NCBI GenBank assembly: GCA_014728215.1 | Contig: WJLZ01000133.1 | Location: 77,129-141,128, forward strand | Reading direction: 5' to 3' | DNA length: 64,000 nt | DNA from: Chitinivibrionales bacterium | GTDB taxonomy: Bacteria > Fibrobacterota > Chitinivibrionia > Chitinivibrionales > WJKA01 | Notes under the pieces: generated by a model | The model's database searches: none | What the model saw: only the letters and a program-made list of their open reading frames with translations | Told to the model about the DNA's origin: nothing | Shown here: piece after piece, positions 51,712-59,540 of the stretch | How the letters are laid out: the number at the start of each line of letters is the position of its first letter | How positions within the stretch are numbered: position 1 is the stretch's first letter | Made by a program: the position numbers and the translations under genes

Positions 51712-52662
51712 TCAGCTGATTTGTATTTTCTTCATAATTGCATCGGTGATCTTAAGCACAATTAACGCTTCGTTCCCGGTCGTTCCTCCGCGGTTGCCGT
51801 TTTCTTCACCATTTATTGCATTCACAAAAGCGTCGAGTTCTTTTTCCAAAGCATCTCCTGCCGCCGGTTTTTCGGTATCGCATACAACGGGCAGCTGGTC
51901 CGCTGAATATGCCGGATCGAGATAACACCGCTCGAATTTTCTTGTGTCAAGATCAACTGAAAAATAGGTGTTTTTCTGAAACAGCCGCAACTTTCGCATC
52001 CGCTTTATCGAAACACGGCTCGCCGTACAGTTAACGACCAGCCCTGATGGAAAACTCAGCCGGACATTGGCGATGTCGATATCCGGTGAGATAACCGGTA
52101 CCCCGGTAGCGGCAATAGCGCCATAATCGGGTTCTTCTTTGCAGAGGCGATACACCAGATGAAGATCATGAACCATGAGATCCAGAATGACCGATACATC
52201 CGTTCCACGGGGGGAAAATTCTGCAAGTCGATGAATTTCCATAAACCGTGGTGCGGGGCTGAATGCAACAAGCCGTTCGAATGCCGGATTGAAGATCTCC
52301 GAGTGCCCAACATGCAATATGCAGTTTTGCCGCTCCGCGGCCTCGACAAGCTTTTCGCCGTTGTCATACGAATCGGCGAGAGGTTTTTCCAAAAGAACGT
52401 GTTTTCCGGCCCTGAGCGCAGCGAGGCCGGTTTCAAGATGGGCGCTGCAGGGAACCGCAATAATAACGGCATCGGCGGAATCGATGAGTGAATCAATACT
52501 GTCAAAAGCTTTCAGGCCGCAGCTCTTTTCAACCTCCTCGGCGCGTTGTTGACTGCTGTCATAAAACCCGATACAATCCACCGAAGGATTGTTAACACAT
52601 TTGTTAAGGTGATAACCACCTAAAACTCCTGCGCCGATTACTCCGATTTTAATCGGATTCAT
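51712..52662 (-). CDS. gnnA: Gfo/Idh/MocA oxidoreductase, GnnA-like
   Basis: 316 residues from ATG 52662 (MNPIKIGVIGAGVLGGYHLN). The NAD-binding GxGxxG is GAGVLGG and the catalytic block is VLLEKPLADSYDN. HVGHSEIFNPAFERL, EIHRLAEFSPRGTDVSVILD and ASRVSIKRMRKLRLFQ match GnnA, the UDP-GlcNAc 3-dehydrogenase that, with GnnB, makes the diamino sugar for amide-linked lipid A. No gnnB was found in the window. It is the last gene of the recD2 unit, starting inside the previous coding region. Confidence 0.72.
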   Translation of the reverse strand: MNPIKIGVIGAGVLGGYHLNKCVNNPSVDCIGFYDSSQQRAEEVEKSCGLKAFDSIDSLIDSADAVIIAVPCSAHLETGLAALRAGKHVLLEKPLADSYDNGEKLVEAAERQNCILHVGHSEIFNPAFERLVAFSPAPRFMEIHRLAEFSPRGTDVSVILDLMVHDLHLVYRLCKEEPDYGAIAATGVPVISPDIDIANVRLSFPSGLVVNCTASRVSIKRMRKLRLFQKNTYFSVDLDTRKFERCYLDPAYSADQLPVVCDTEKPAAGDALEKELDAFVNAINGEENGNRGGTTGNEALIVLKITDAIMKKIQIS

Positions 52663-52933
52663 TCCATTCCTCCTCACCCATTAAACAACGCACCTGCGGG
52701 GGGATAAATATGTTTCCCGTATCCATCCGCCGCAGCGCATCGATACACACTGTTATTTTATCATGTATGCCCAATGTTTTGTTGATAAAAACAATTTTTT
52801 TTTCTTTGATCCGGGTCAACCCCCCGGCCCCCATACAATCTTCATACCGCAATTCAACCCCACACTGTTCAAGGGTATTTTTCACGAGATTGAACGCATG
52901 TTCTTTCTGCGTTATGTAGTCATCCTTTTTCAT
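52649..52933 (-). CDS. Conserved small protein of unknown function
   Basis: 94 residues. The middle has CMGAGGLTRIKEKKIVFINK, which looks like a short beta-hairpin and may be conserved in FCB genomes; this recollection was not checked. It is rich in Lys and Asp, with no signal or membrane segment. It overlaps recD2 by ATGA and the gnnA-like gene by 14 nt, so all three are coupled. Confidence 0.66.
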   Translation of the reverse strand: MKKDDYITQKEHAFNLVKNTLEQCGVELRYEDCMGAGGLTRIKEKKIVFINKTLGIHDKITVCIDALRRMDTGNIFIPPQVRCLMGEEEWNESD

Positions 52934-55077
52934 GCATCCTCGATTCTTTGAGCAAGTCTGGAATAGCGGAAAAAAGCATCATTGTTGTTTATCGCTATGC
53001 GAAGCGCTTTGGGCGTCCCGATAAAAATACACAAGTCCCGCGCTCGCGTGAGTGCCGTGTAAAAAAGATTTCGCTGGAGCATGATAAAGTGTTGCGTTGA
53101 ACAGGGAATTATCACAGCCCTGAACTCAGATCCCTGGCTCTTGTGGATACTGATACAGTAAGCCTGCACAAGCTCATCGAGATCCCTGGAGTGGTAGGAG
53201 ATGATCCGGTTATCGAAATCCACCTGTAATCCGTTATCCGGTGAAATATCCACTACAAATCCGATGTCGCCGTTGAATACTCCGAGATCGTAGTTGTTAC
53301 GGACCTGCATGACCTTGTCGCCTCGTGAGAAACAGCGTTCTCCACGGGTAATTCTTTCGGTATTCCGGTTAAGTGCCTGCTGAAGTTCGCGGTTGAGATT
53401 CTGGGTTCCCAGAATGCCCTTGTGCATGGGGGAGAGTACCTGAATATCGGTGAGAGGGTTGAAATCATAGGTTTTCGGCAGCCTGCTGCAGACAAGATCC
53501 ACAATAGTATCCACACTCTTTTCCGGATCGTTTTCTTCAATGAAAAAGCAATTGTCGGCCCTGTTGTTGACTAACCGTGGAACGGCTCCATGTATTATTC
53601 CGTGAGCAGCCTGAACGATGGTGCTCTCCTCCGCCTGACGGAATATGGTGGTGAGGTTAAGGTGTGGAACTTTATGTGAGGCGATGAGATCCGAGAGGAC
53701 ATTCCCGGGGCCTACCGAGGGAAGCTGGTGATTGTCGCCGACAAAAATAAGCCTGGTTGACGGCCGCAGGGCTTTCATCACCGAATTCATGAGAAATATG
53801 TCGATCATGGAAACTTCATCGATTATAAGCACATTGGCATCGAGCGGATTATCTTCATTCCGATCGAACATGGTCCCTTTTTTCCCCGGACGGAATTCCA
53901 GCAGGCGATGAAGCGTCCGGGCTTTGAGACCGGATATTGTTCCCATCCGCTGGGCGGCCCGCCCGGTGGGAGCGGCAAGAGAGATTAAGAGATTGCGCTC
54001 CCGGAAATAGGAGACAACTACCTGAAGAATGGTGGTTTTTCCGGTTCCGGGACCACCGGTCAAAAGAAATGTACCGGAATGAACCATGCCCTTGATCGCT
54101 TCGATCTGACGGGGATCGGCCCTGAATCCGGTTTTGGCACAATAGTTTTTTAGCCAGGTTTCAAAAGAATCGCTATCACCACCTGAGAAATTGTTGTCTT
54201 CTGCACACCGTTTTTTTACTGATTCGGCTACCGACTTTTCCGCATTAAAAAGCACCGGAAGATAAACATTCCCACCTTCTCGTATAACGGACTGTTTTTC
54301 GCATAAATGATCAAGCGAGTAGGTGACCATTTCTTCGGAAACCTCAAGTAATTCGGCTCCTTTGGTGATCAGCTCTTTTTCGGGTAAATAGCAGTGACCG
54401 TCGGTTAAAGCATTTTGAAGACAGACGATAAGTCCGGCCCTGATGCGTTTGTATGAATCATGGGTGAATCCGAGTTGAGAGGCAATCGAATCGGCCTTTT
54501 TAAAGCCCACTCCCCAAATGTCATCGATAAGCCGGTAGGGATTAAGGGATAATACTTCCTTTGCTTTTATTCCGTAGGCAGCGTAGATCTTAATCGCAAG
54601 ATTGATCGATACACCGAATTCCTGGAGAAAGAGCATGAGATCGTGAATAGATTTGTGCTGCTGCCAGGCTTCTTTAATTTTTGAAAGAATCTTTTTTCCG
54701 ATTCCTGGTATTTCACGAAGACGGTCGGGGGTATTGTCGAGGATATTCAGTGTTTCGAGGCCGAAGGTATCGATAATTTTTTGCGCCCGCGAGGCTCCGA
54801 TGTTTGCTATGAGTCCCGAGCTGAGAAGCGCAAAGATCGCCTTTTTGGTGGTCGGCCTGACAAGTTCATATGATTCTACTGAAAATTGCGGGCCGAAACG
54901 GGCATGCTGCTGCCAGGTACCCTTGACCGTCACCGAGCTTCCGTTTTCCACCGTCGGCATGGTCCCGACACAGGTGGCGGCAGTAACACTGTCTTCCGAT
55001 TGCAATTTTAATACCGTAAAACCGCTATCTTCATTCTGAAAGGTTATGTTGGTAACAATGCCGTTGATTGTTTGCAT
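52930..55077 (-). CDS. recD2: ATP-dependent RecD2 helicase
   Basis: 715-residue superfamily 1B 5'-3' helicase. The N-terminus has an OB-like fold and then HhH motifs (LREIPGIGKKILSKI). Walker A is LTGGPGTGKTT, motif II VLIIDEVSM and motif III VGDNHQLPSVG. Further C-terminal motifs include ISIHKSQGSE and TALTRARDL. Unlike RecD it works without RecBC; RecD2 acts in repair and mutation avoidance. The length is typical. It is the first gene of the recD2-small protein-gnnA unit. Confidence 0.94.
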   Translation of the reverse strand: MQTINGIVTNITFQNEDSGFTVLKLQSEDSVTAATCVGTMPTVENGSSVTVKGTWQQHARFGPQFSVESYELVRPTTKKAIFALLSSGLIANIGASRAQKIIDTFGLETLNILDNTPDRLREIPGIGKKILSKIKEAWQQHKSIHDLMLFLQEFGVSINLAIKIYAAYGIKAKEVLSLNPYRLIDDIWGVGFKKADSIASQLGFTHDSYKRIRAGLIVCLQNALTDGHCYLPEKELITKGAELLEVSEEMVTYSLDHLCEKQSVIREGGNVYLPVLFNAEKSVAESVKKRCAEDNNFSGGDSDSFETWLKNYCAKTGFRADPRQIEAIKGMVHSGTFLLTGGPGTGKTTILQVVVSYFRERNLLISLAAPTGRAAQRMGTISGLKARTLHRLLEFRPGKKGTMFDRNEDNPLDANVLIIDEVSMIDIFLMNSVMKALRPSTRLIFVGDNHQLPSVGPGNVLSDLIASHKVPHLNLTTIFRQAEESTIVQAAHGIIHGAVPRLVNNRADNCFFIEENDPEKSVDTIVDLVCSRLPKTYDFNPLTDIQVLSPMHKGILGTQNLNRELQQALNRNTERITRGERCFSRGDKVMQVRNNYDLGVFNGDIGFVVDISPDNGLQVDFDNRIISYHSRDLDELVQAYCISIHKSQGSEFRAVIIPCSTQHFIMLQRNLFYTALTRARDLCIFIGTPKALRIAINNNDAFFRYSRLAQRIEDA

Positions 55078-55110
55078 GAGGATCTATCCGGCAGTTGCAG
55101 GCATCCGGGC

Positions 55111-55143
55111 AAGAAAAGAAAAGGGTGAGAAAAAGTCCCACCC
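55111..55143 (-). terminator. Intrinsic terminator of the mS38-like gene
   Basis: GGGTGGGA/TCTCACCC stem with a 5-nt loop followed by TTTTCTTTTCTT, reading on the minus strand and 70 nt after the small gene. Confidence 0.75.
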
Positions 55144-55213
55144 CGATGCCATTCTCTGGAAAGCGGATTTATCGCTTACTGTAGTGAAAAACCATTATGC
55201 GAACTAAAAGCGA

Positions 55214-55306
55214 TTAGATTTTCTTCTTATGGCGATTCTGGCGACGATGCTTTTTGCGCTTGTGTTTGTTGATTTTCGCCTTACGCCGTTTCTTGACATT
55301 TGACAT
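55214..55306 (-). CDS. mS38/AURKAIP1-COX24-like small ribosomal protein
   Basis: 30-residue very basic peptide found by eye: MSNVKKRRKAKINKHKRKKH followed by RRQNRHKKKI. The pattern KKRRKxKINKHKRKKHRR equals the AURKAIP1/COX24 (mitochondrial mS38) core, which also occurs as a tiny ribosomal small-subunit protein in FCB bacteria. AAAGGA lies 11 nt upstream, and a second in-frame ATG 33 nt earlier gives a longer form. It has its own terminator. It lies upstream of recD2 on the same strand. Confidence 0.75.
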   Translation of the reverse strand: MSNVKKRRKAKINKHKRKKHRRQNRHKKKI

Positions 55307-55426
55307 GTATGCGCCAATCCTTTCTATAATTATTTTCATGATTGTAATGCGAATACAGTGTGCTAAAATCGGTTCTGCCACCTCGTATTGTCAACCTGAG
55401 GGGGATAATTGGACCTTCTATTCACA

Positions 55427-55455
55427 TTGCACAAACTCCGTGAGTGCGGTATAAT
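55427..55455 (+). promoter_or_regulatory. Probable promoter of the L7/L12-like membrane protein gene
   Basis: TTGCAC (55427-55432), 17 nt and TATAAT (55450-55455), followed by AAAGGAG and the ATG at 55476. The -35 is weak (3/6). Confidence 0.5.
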
Positions 55456-55475
55456 TAGGAAAAGGAGCATTTCCT

Positions 55476-56591
55476 ATGGATCTGATTATCACTTCGATCA
55501 ATAATCCCCGGGCTTATCCGGTACTGACCAGGAATCTTGCCGGGGATCCCTCGATTTCCCTGGAAAAGGCCAGAACCATGCTCCAAAACCTTCCGGTTAC
55601 CTACCTTACCGATATTTCACAGACTGAAGCTGAAGAAGCGATCATTCAACTCAACAAACTTGGAGTGACGGCAAAAATTATCCAGCCTCAGTCGAGTACT
55701 CCACTAAGCCAGGGAAAAAATGTAACATGGAAACCCGCAGATACAACAAAAGAACCCTCTAAAAAACCAACGGTAAGAAAAAAGGCGGCTATTTACCGTA
55801 GTCCGGCTCAAAAAGTGAGTTCCATCGGCACACGTACATCGCCGAAATCAACGAAAATTCGAAATATTGCCTCAGGTATTGCCGGTATCGCCGTAATGGC
55901 TCTTATTGTGGGCGCTATGATCTTTCTGAGCAATTTCGGGAACGATTCGTACCGGGAGACAAAATCAGGATCACCGGCAATAAAAAAAAGACTGTCAAAA
56001 ACAAGGTCAAAGGCGGGCCAACAGCGAAAATCGAGAAAAAAGCCTTCAAAAGGCAGGCCCTCCAAGCAGCGGCCCACACCCACATCATCACAGAAACGAC
56101 AGGCTGTTTCGTATATCGATTCGGCCAGAGTCACTGATGACAATCTGACTGCGATTAAGTTTTATACAATTGCACTCTCATTCAATAAGTACAATGTTGA
56201 TGCCTGGTATGGGCTGATCAATGCCTACAGTGATGCCGGTATGCTCGAGGAAGCACGTGAAGCCCGGGCTGAAATGAAAGCAATTTTCGGTGATAATGTT
56301 TTTTCACTTACCGGGATCGTCGAATTGTACGGTACCCCACAGGATATATCACGCACTCCGGAGGGGACATTGCGAATTGAATATCAGTCAAAAAACCGGA
56401 GTAAATCGGAATTGACCGAGGAAGCATTCAGGCTTGCAAAGGCCCTGCGAAGCGAATGCAGATGCACTGCCCTTTCGTTCTTTGCCCAAACCGGCAAAGG
56501 AAAAGGGCTTCTTGTCCATACTCCACTTGAGCAGTTTCCCCCTACTCTTGCAGAATTCAAGAAAAAGGCATCACTCACTTTTTTAGAATAG
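55476..56591 (+). CDS. Membrane protein with an L7/L12 C-terminal-like domain
   Basis: 371 residues. The first ~72 have the form of the ribosomal L7/L12 C-terminal domain (ISLEKARTMLQNLPVTYLTD, EEAIIQLNKLGVTAKII). A basic linker follows, then one membrane segment (about 130-150: IASGIAGIAVMALIVGAM), another very basic Ser/Lys/Arg stretch, and helical TPR-like repeats (AIKFYTIALSFNKYNVDAWY). The C-terminal ~80 residues are of unknown fold. L7/L12 CTD-like domains are known outside ribosomes in Clp-related and membrane proteins. It ends inside the convergent DUF2007 gene (17-nt overlap). Confidence 0.7.
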   Translation: MDLIITSINNPRAYPVLTRNLAGDPSISLEKARTMLQNLPVTYLTDISQTEAEEAIIQLNKLGVTAKIIQPQSSTPLSQGKNVTWKPADTTKEPSKKPTVRKKAAIYRSPAQKVSSIGTRTSPKSTKIRNIASGIAGIAVMALIVGAMIFLSNFGNDSYRETKSGSPAIKKRLSKTRSKAGQQRKSRKKPSKGRPSKQRPTPTSSQKRQAVSYIDSARVTDDNLTAIKFYTIALSFNKYNVDAWYGLINAYSDAGMLEEAREARAEMKAIFGDNVFSLTGIVELYGTPQDISRTPEGTLRIEYQSKNRSKSELTEEAFRLAKALRSECRCTALSFFAQTGKGKGLLVHTPLEQFPPTLAEFKKKASLTFLE

Positions 56592-57384
56592 TTTCGATAA
56601 ATTCCAGCAGGCTCTGTATGGTCTGTTCGAGTTCCTTTTGAAAATCTTCGTCTTCGCAAAATATCTGCACAACTTCAAGAATAGCAAGAATATGCGCGAT
56701 ATCCAGGTCCTCGGGATTATCTTCCTTGAGAAGGTCGATCAGCTCTTCGATATTATCGTAGAAAAAGAGCGGACGTTCCAGTTTTTCCTCGATGGGCCCC
56801 ACATTATCGATCACTCGCTGTGCATAGGCGCTGATAATCTCCTTTTCCCGGGGGGTGAGGGTAACCTGGACCGTCTCTTCAAGCTGAGATTCGGGGATTC
56901 TCAATTCGTAGAAATTAACACTCTTCAGTTTGTCGATCGTACCAAGCTCTTTCCGGGTATAAAGTCCCGATGATTCCTCAAAGTGCTCTTCGATTGTTTC
57001 CCGCGCGTTCTCTTTTTGCTCCGGAGGAATAAATACTGTATAGGTTTTGTTGGCTTCGGTCTCGATCGGAACAATATCCGACGGCGCCGTGCCTTTGGCA
57101 TAAAAAGGAATGTCATTTTCCGATAAAATCGAAGAAACAAGCATCATGTCGGCCCTGGAGAACGTGTTATCCAGAGAGACAAATGACTCCTGGTCATAGT
57201 GTTGTCCCGATGGTTCGGGAGTAGTATATGCGTTTTTTTTCTCATCAGCTATGTCTCGGAGGGCAATTTCTTTTTCCATCAGCGAAAGAGCCTCGGGGGT
57301 GTACTGGTCTTTTTCACGATAAAATTGCTCTAAAAGGTATTCATCACTGAAGTTTTTGATAGTTTTTTTAAGATCTGCGGTCAT
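56575..57384 (-). CDS. DUF2007-like putative signal protein
   Basis: 269-residue cytoplasmic protein. The central part (about 66-135) resembles DUF2007 (FSRADMMLVSSILSENDIPFY and TVFIPPEQKENARETIEEHF), the putative signal-transducing domain. N- and C-terminal thirds are helical and acidic. It has no enzyme motif. It overlaps the convergent L7/L12-like gene by 17 nt, so mRNA overlap may limit both. Confidence 0.65.
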   Translation of the reverse strand: MTADLKKTIKNFSDEYLLEQFYREKDQYTPEALSLMEKEIALRDIADEKKNAYTTPEPSGQHYDQESFVSLDNTFSRADMMLVSSILSENDIPFYAKGTAPSDIVPIETEANKTYTVFIPPEQKENARETIEEHFEESSGLYTRKELGTIDKLKSVNFYELRIPESQLEETVQVTLTPREKEIISAYAQRVIDNVGPIEEKLERPLFFYDNIEELIDLLKEDNPEDLDIAHILAILEVVQIFCEDEDFQKELEQTIQSLLEFIETILKK

Positions 57385-57642
57385 GCAATTAACTCCATGG
57401 TAACAGTTCCGGAATATTTTTGATAAATTAATAGAGTACCTGGTTACTCCAAAACTCCATCACTCCGTTCAGAAAAGGCTTTTCGGAACAGATACTAATA
57501 TAGTTTTTTATACTTTTTCATACTATTCCTGCATCGTTTCCACGCCCTTCATAACAATAGACTTTGTGTTCACATGAATGATATACTATTGTATACTTTC
57601 ATGGAGAGAGTCGAAATCAACGTGACATAAGGGAATGGCACA

Positions 57643-58254
57643 ATGAGATATTATTCTACCAGGAAAAAGAAATTCAAGCGTGATGAGATCATTTTTTCGG
57701 AGAACAGCGATTGTGACGGCATGTATATAATCAATTCCGGTCGGGTCAGGATTTTCAAAACCGTGGGATCGGGAACAAATGTCCGTGAAGTCGAGCTGTG
57801 CATGCTGGGGCCGCGGGCCATGTTCGGTGAGATGGCGATGATCGACAACTCGAAGCGTTCCGCCAATGTTCAGGCGATCGAACCGACCGAATGTACCCTT
57901 ATTACCAAGAAGGTTTTTGAAGATCAGTTGAGTCGTATCCCTTTCTGGATGGTCAATATGATCCGTATCCTGGTGACCCGTCTCCGGGAAACCAATGAAA
58001 AGCTGAGAAAATCGGTTGAGCAGTATACCAACGTGCCCGAATACGATACGGGAAGCATTATCACTGTGGATGAAGAAAGTTCGGCGCCTTTTATCAATGA
58101 GAGCGTCGAAGATGGCCGGGGACAGAGTCCTATGGCACAGTCGGTCGATACTCCCTCTAATTCATCCGATACAACGTCGGCCAAGGGTAAAAGCGGTATG
58201 ATTGTCATGGGATCGTTATCGGATTCGGATGACGACGATGACGACGATGAATGA
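57643..58254 (+). CDS. Cyclic-nucleotide-binding protein without DNA-binding domain
   Basis: 203 residues. A cNMP-binding fold occupies about 8-112 (DGMYIINSGRVRIFKT, FGEMAMIDNSKRSANVQAIE). The rest is a short helix, a Ser/Thr-rich stretch and a tail of nine consecutive Asp/Glu residues. No winged helix is found, unlike Crp. It may act by protein-protein contact. The KRSANV block replaces the RSA that holds the phosphate in Crp, so binding of cAMP is not certain. Start ATG 57643 lies in a good context; the acidic tail is unusual. Confidence 0.75.
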   Translation: MRYYSTRKKKFKRDEIIFSENSDCDGMYIINSGRVRIFKTVGSGTNVREVELCMLGPRAMFGEMAMIDNSKRSANVQAIEPTECTLITKKVFEDQLSRIPFWMVNMIRILVTRLRETNEKLRKSVEQYTNVPEYDTGSIITVDEESSAPFINESVEDGRGQSPMAQSVDTPSNSSDTTSAKGKSGMIVMGSLSDSDDDDDDDE

Positions 58255-58418
58255 ATCTCCTTTTTTTGTCATAACCATTTCCTTATATCCATTATCTATA
58301 TTTTTTAAAGAAAGGCTGAGGCTGAGAAGGAAATAACCTTCGACCTTCGACACTTCGGCATGTTTAGCGCATCGCCTTCGATTTTCGACTATAAACCAGA
58401 GCAACTAACGAGTGAGTT

Positions 58419-59240
58419 ATGACAAAAAAACTATTTGCTTTCGATCTTGATGGAACGCTTCTTAACTCCGAAAAACAGATCTCATCCGCCAATGCTGCGG
58501 CGCTCAAAGAGATGGTTGCCTCCGGCGCGGTTGTGGCGCTGGCTACCGGACGGCTGGCATCGAGCGTGGCCCAGTACACTACCGATCCCGATATCGATCT
58601 GGCCCTCTTAACGCTGAACGGCGCAGCTGTATACACGGGAAAAGGTGATAACAATCAATTGATCTATTCGGCCAAACTCGATCTGGAACATGTCGATTTT
58701 CTTGTTGATTATGCCTGGGAGAAGCCTTATGCGTTTAATTACTACAATGATGATGGCAAGCTTTTTACGACGCGTACCAAGCTGAGTACCCGGTGGATCG
58801 ATCTTTATTATCAGCAGACAAAAACAGAGTACAATTTTATCGACTCCTTTGATACGCTCAGAAAACAGTCTCCCTTCAAGATCATATTCGTTGGTGATCC
58901 CGGCGATCTGGATAAAGAGGAAGTGACACTGAAAAAGAAATTCAGTGAATCGGTTTATATTGTAAGATCGTGGGATTATTATCTCGAATTTCTCAATCCT
59001 CAGGCAAACAAGGCGCGGGGACTCAAAGCATTGGCCGATGCCTATGGAATCGATCTTGATAATGTTGTTGCCTTTGGCGACGCCGACAACGATGTTCCTC
59101 TTTTAGCGACCGCCGGTAAGGGCATTGCCATGAAAAATGGTTCTCCCAAAGCCAAAGCCGCCGCCAATGTTGTTTCCGAGTGGACCAACGATGAAGATGC
59201 GGTGGCGCGGGAATGGGAGCGGTTGAAAGCTGAACGTTAA
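58419..59240 (+). CDS. Cof-type HAD phosphatase
   Basis: 273-residue HAD hydrolase with the large C2-type cap. Motif I is AFDLDGTLLNSEKQIS, motif II VALATGR, motif III the Lys in NKARGLKAL, and motif IV VAFGDADNDVPLL. Cof-type HADs hydrolyse sugar phosphates, FMN or similar. The nearby GH65 phosphorylase releases a sugar phosphate, so a role in sugar phosphate turnover is plausible. It is 300 nt upstream of the phosphorylase gene and may be separately transcribed. Confidence 0.85.
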   Translation: MTKKLFAFDLDGTLLNSEKQISSANAAALKEMVASGAVVALATGRLASSVAQYTTDPDIDLALLTLNGAAVYTGKGDNNQLIYSAKLDLEHVDFLVDYAWEKPYAFNYYNDDGKLFTTRTKLSTRWIDLYYQQTKTEYNFIDSFDTLRKQSPFKIIFVGDPGDLDKEEVTLKKKFSESVYIVRSWDYYLEFLNPQANKARGLKALADAYGIDLDNVVAFGDADNDVPLLATAGKGIAMKNGSPKAKAAANVVSEWTNDEDAVAREWERLKAER

Positions 59241-59540
59241 AGGCTGAAAGTCATTGGTTTCAATCTCTCATATCCAGGGAGTAATAATTATGTAAGGGGC
59301 TTGGCGCCCCTTGTACCCGGCTTGGAAAATGCTTTTCCTGATAGCCCAACCCCCCGGGCTCCGCCCGCCCCCCATACTTGGGGGCGGCAGAACAAGATAT
59401 TCACTCGCATGGTGTTCCATGTAAAGACGGTAGTTTAGAGAGCCTCAGCCACCGGATGGAAATGATACCCCCCATCATCACAAATAATTATTTTATACAC
59501 CTTTACTTTTTATCCGAAAATTTCAGGAAGGGACATTGTC
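59241..59540. other. 300-nt intergenic region with four hairpins
   Basis: No gene is found. Four adjacent inverted repeats lie in about 95 nt: AAGGGGC/GCCCCTT (59294-59312), GGAAAA/TTTTCC (59324-59338), AGCCC/GGGCT (59343-59360) and CCGCCCCC/GGGGGCGG (59365-59387). The block is much more GC-rich than its surroundings. No U run follows. It may be a repeat element or an end-of-operon structure. Confidence 0.5.

Noticed and set aside
57500-57602. Repeated TATACT/ATACTATT words upstream of the cNMP-binding gene
   Set aside because: Short AT-rich words without regular spacing; not enough to call an operator.
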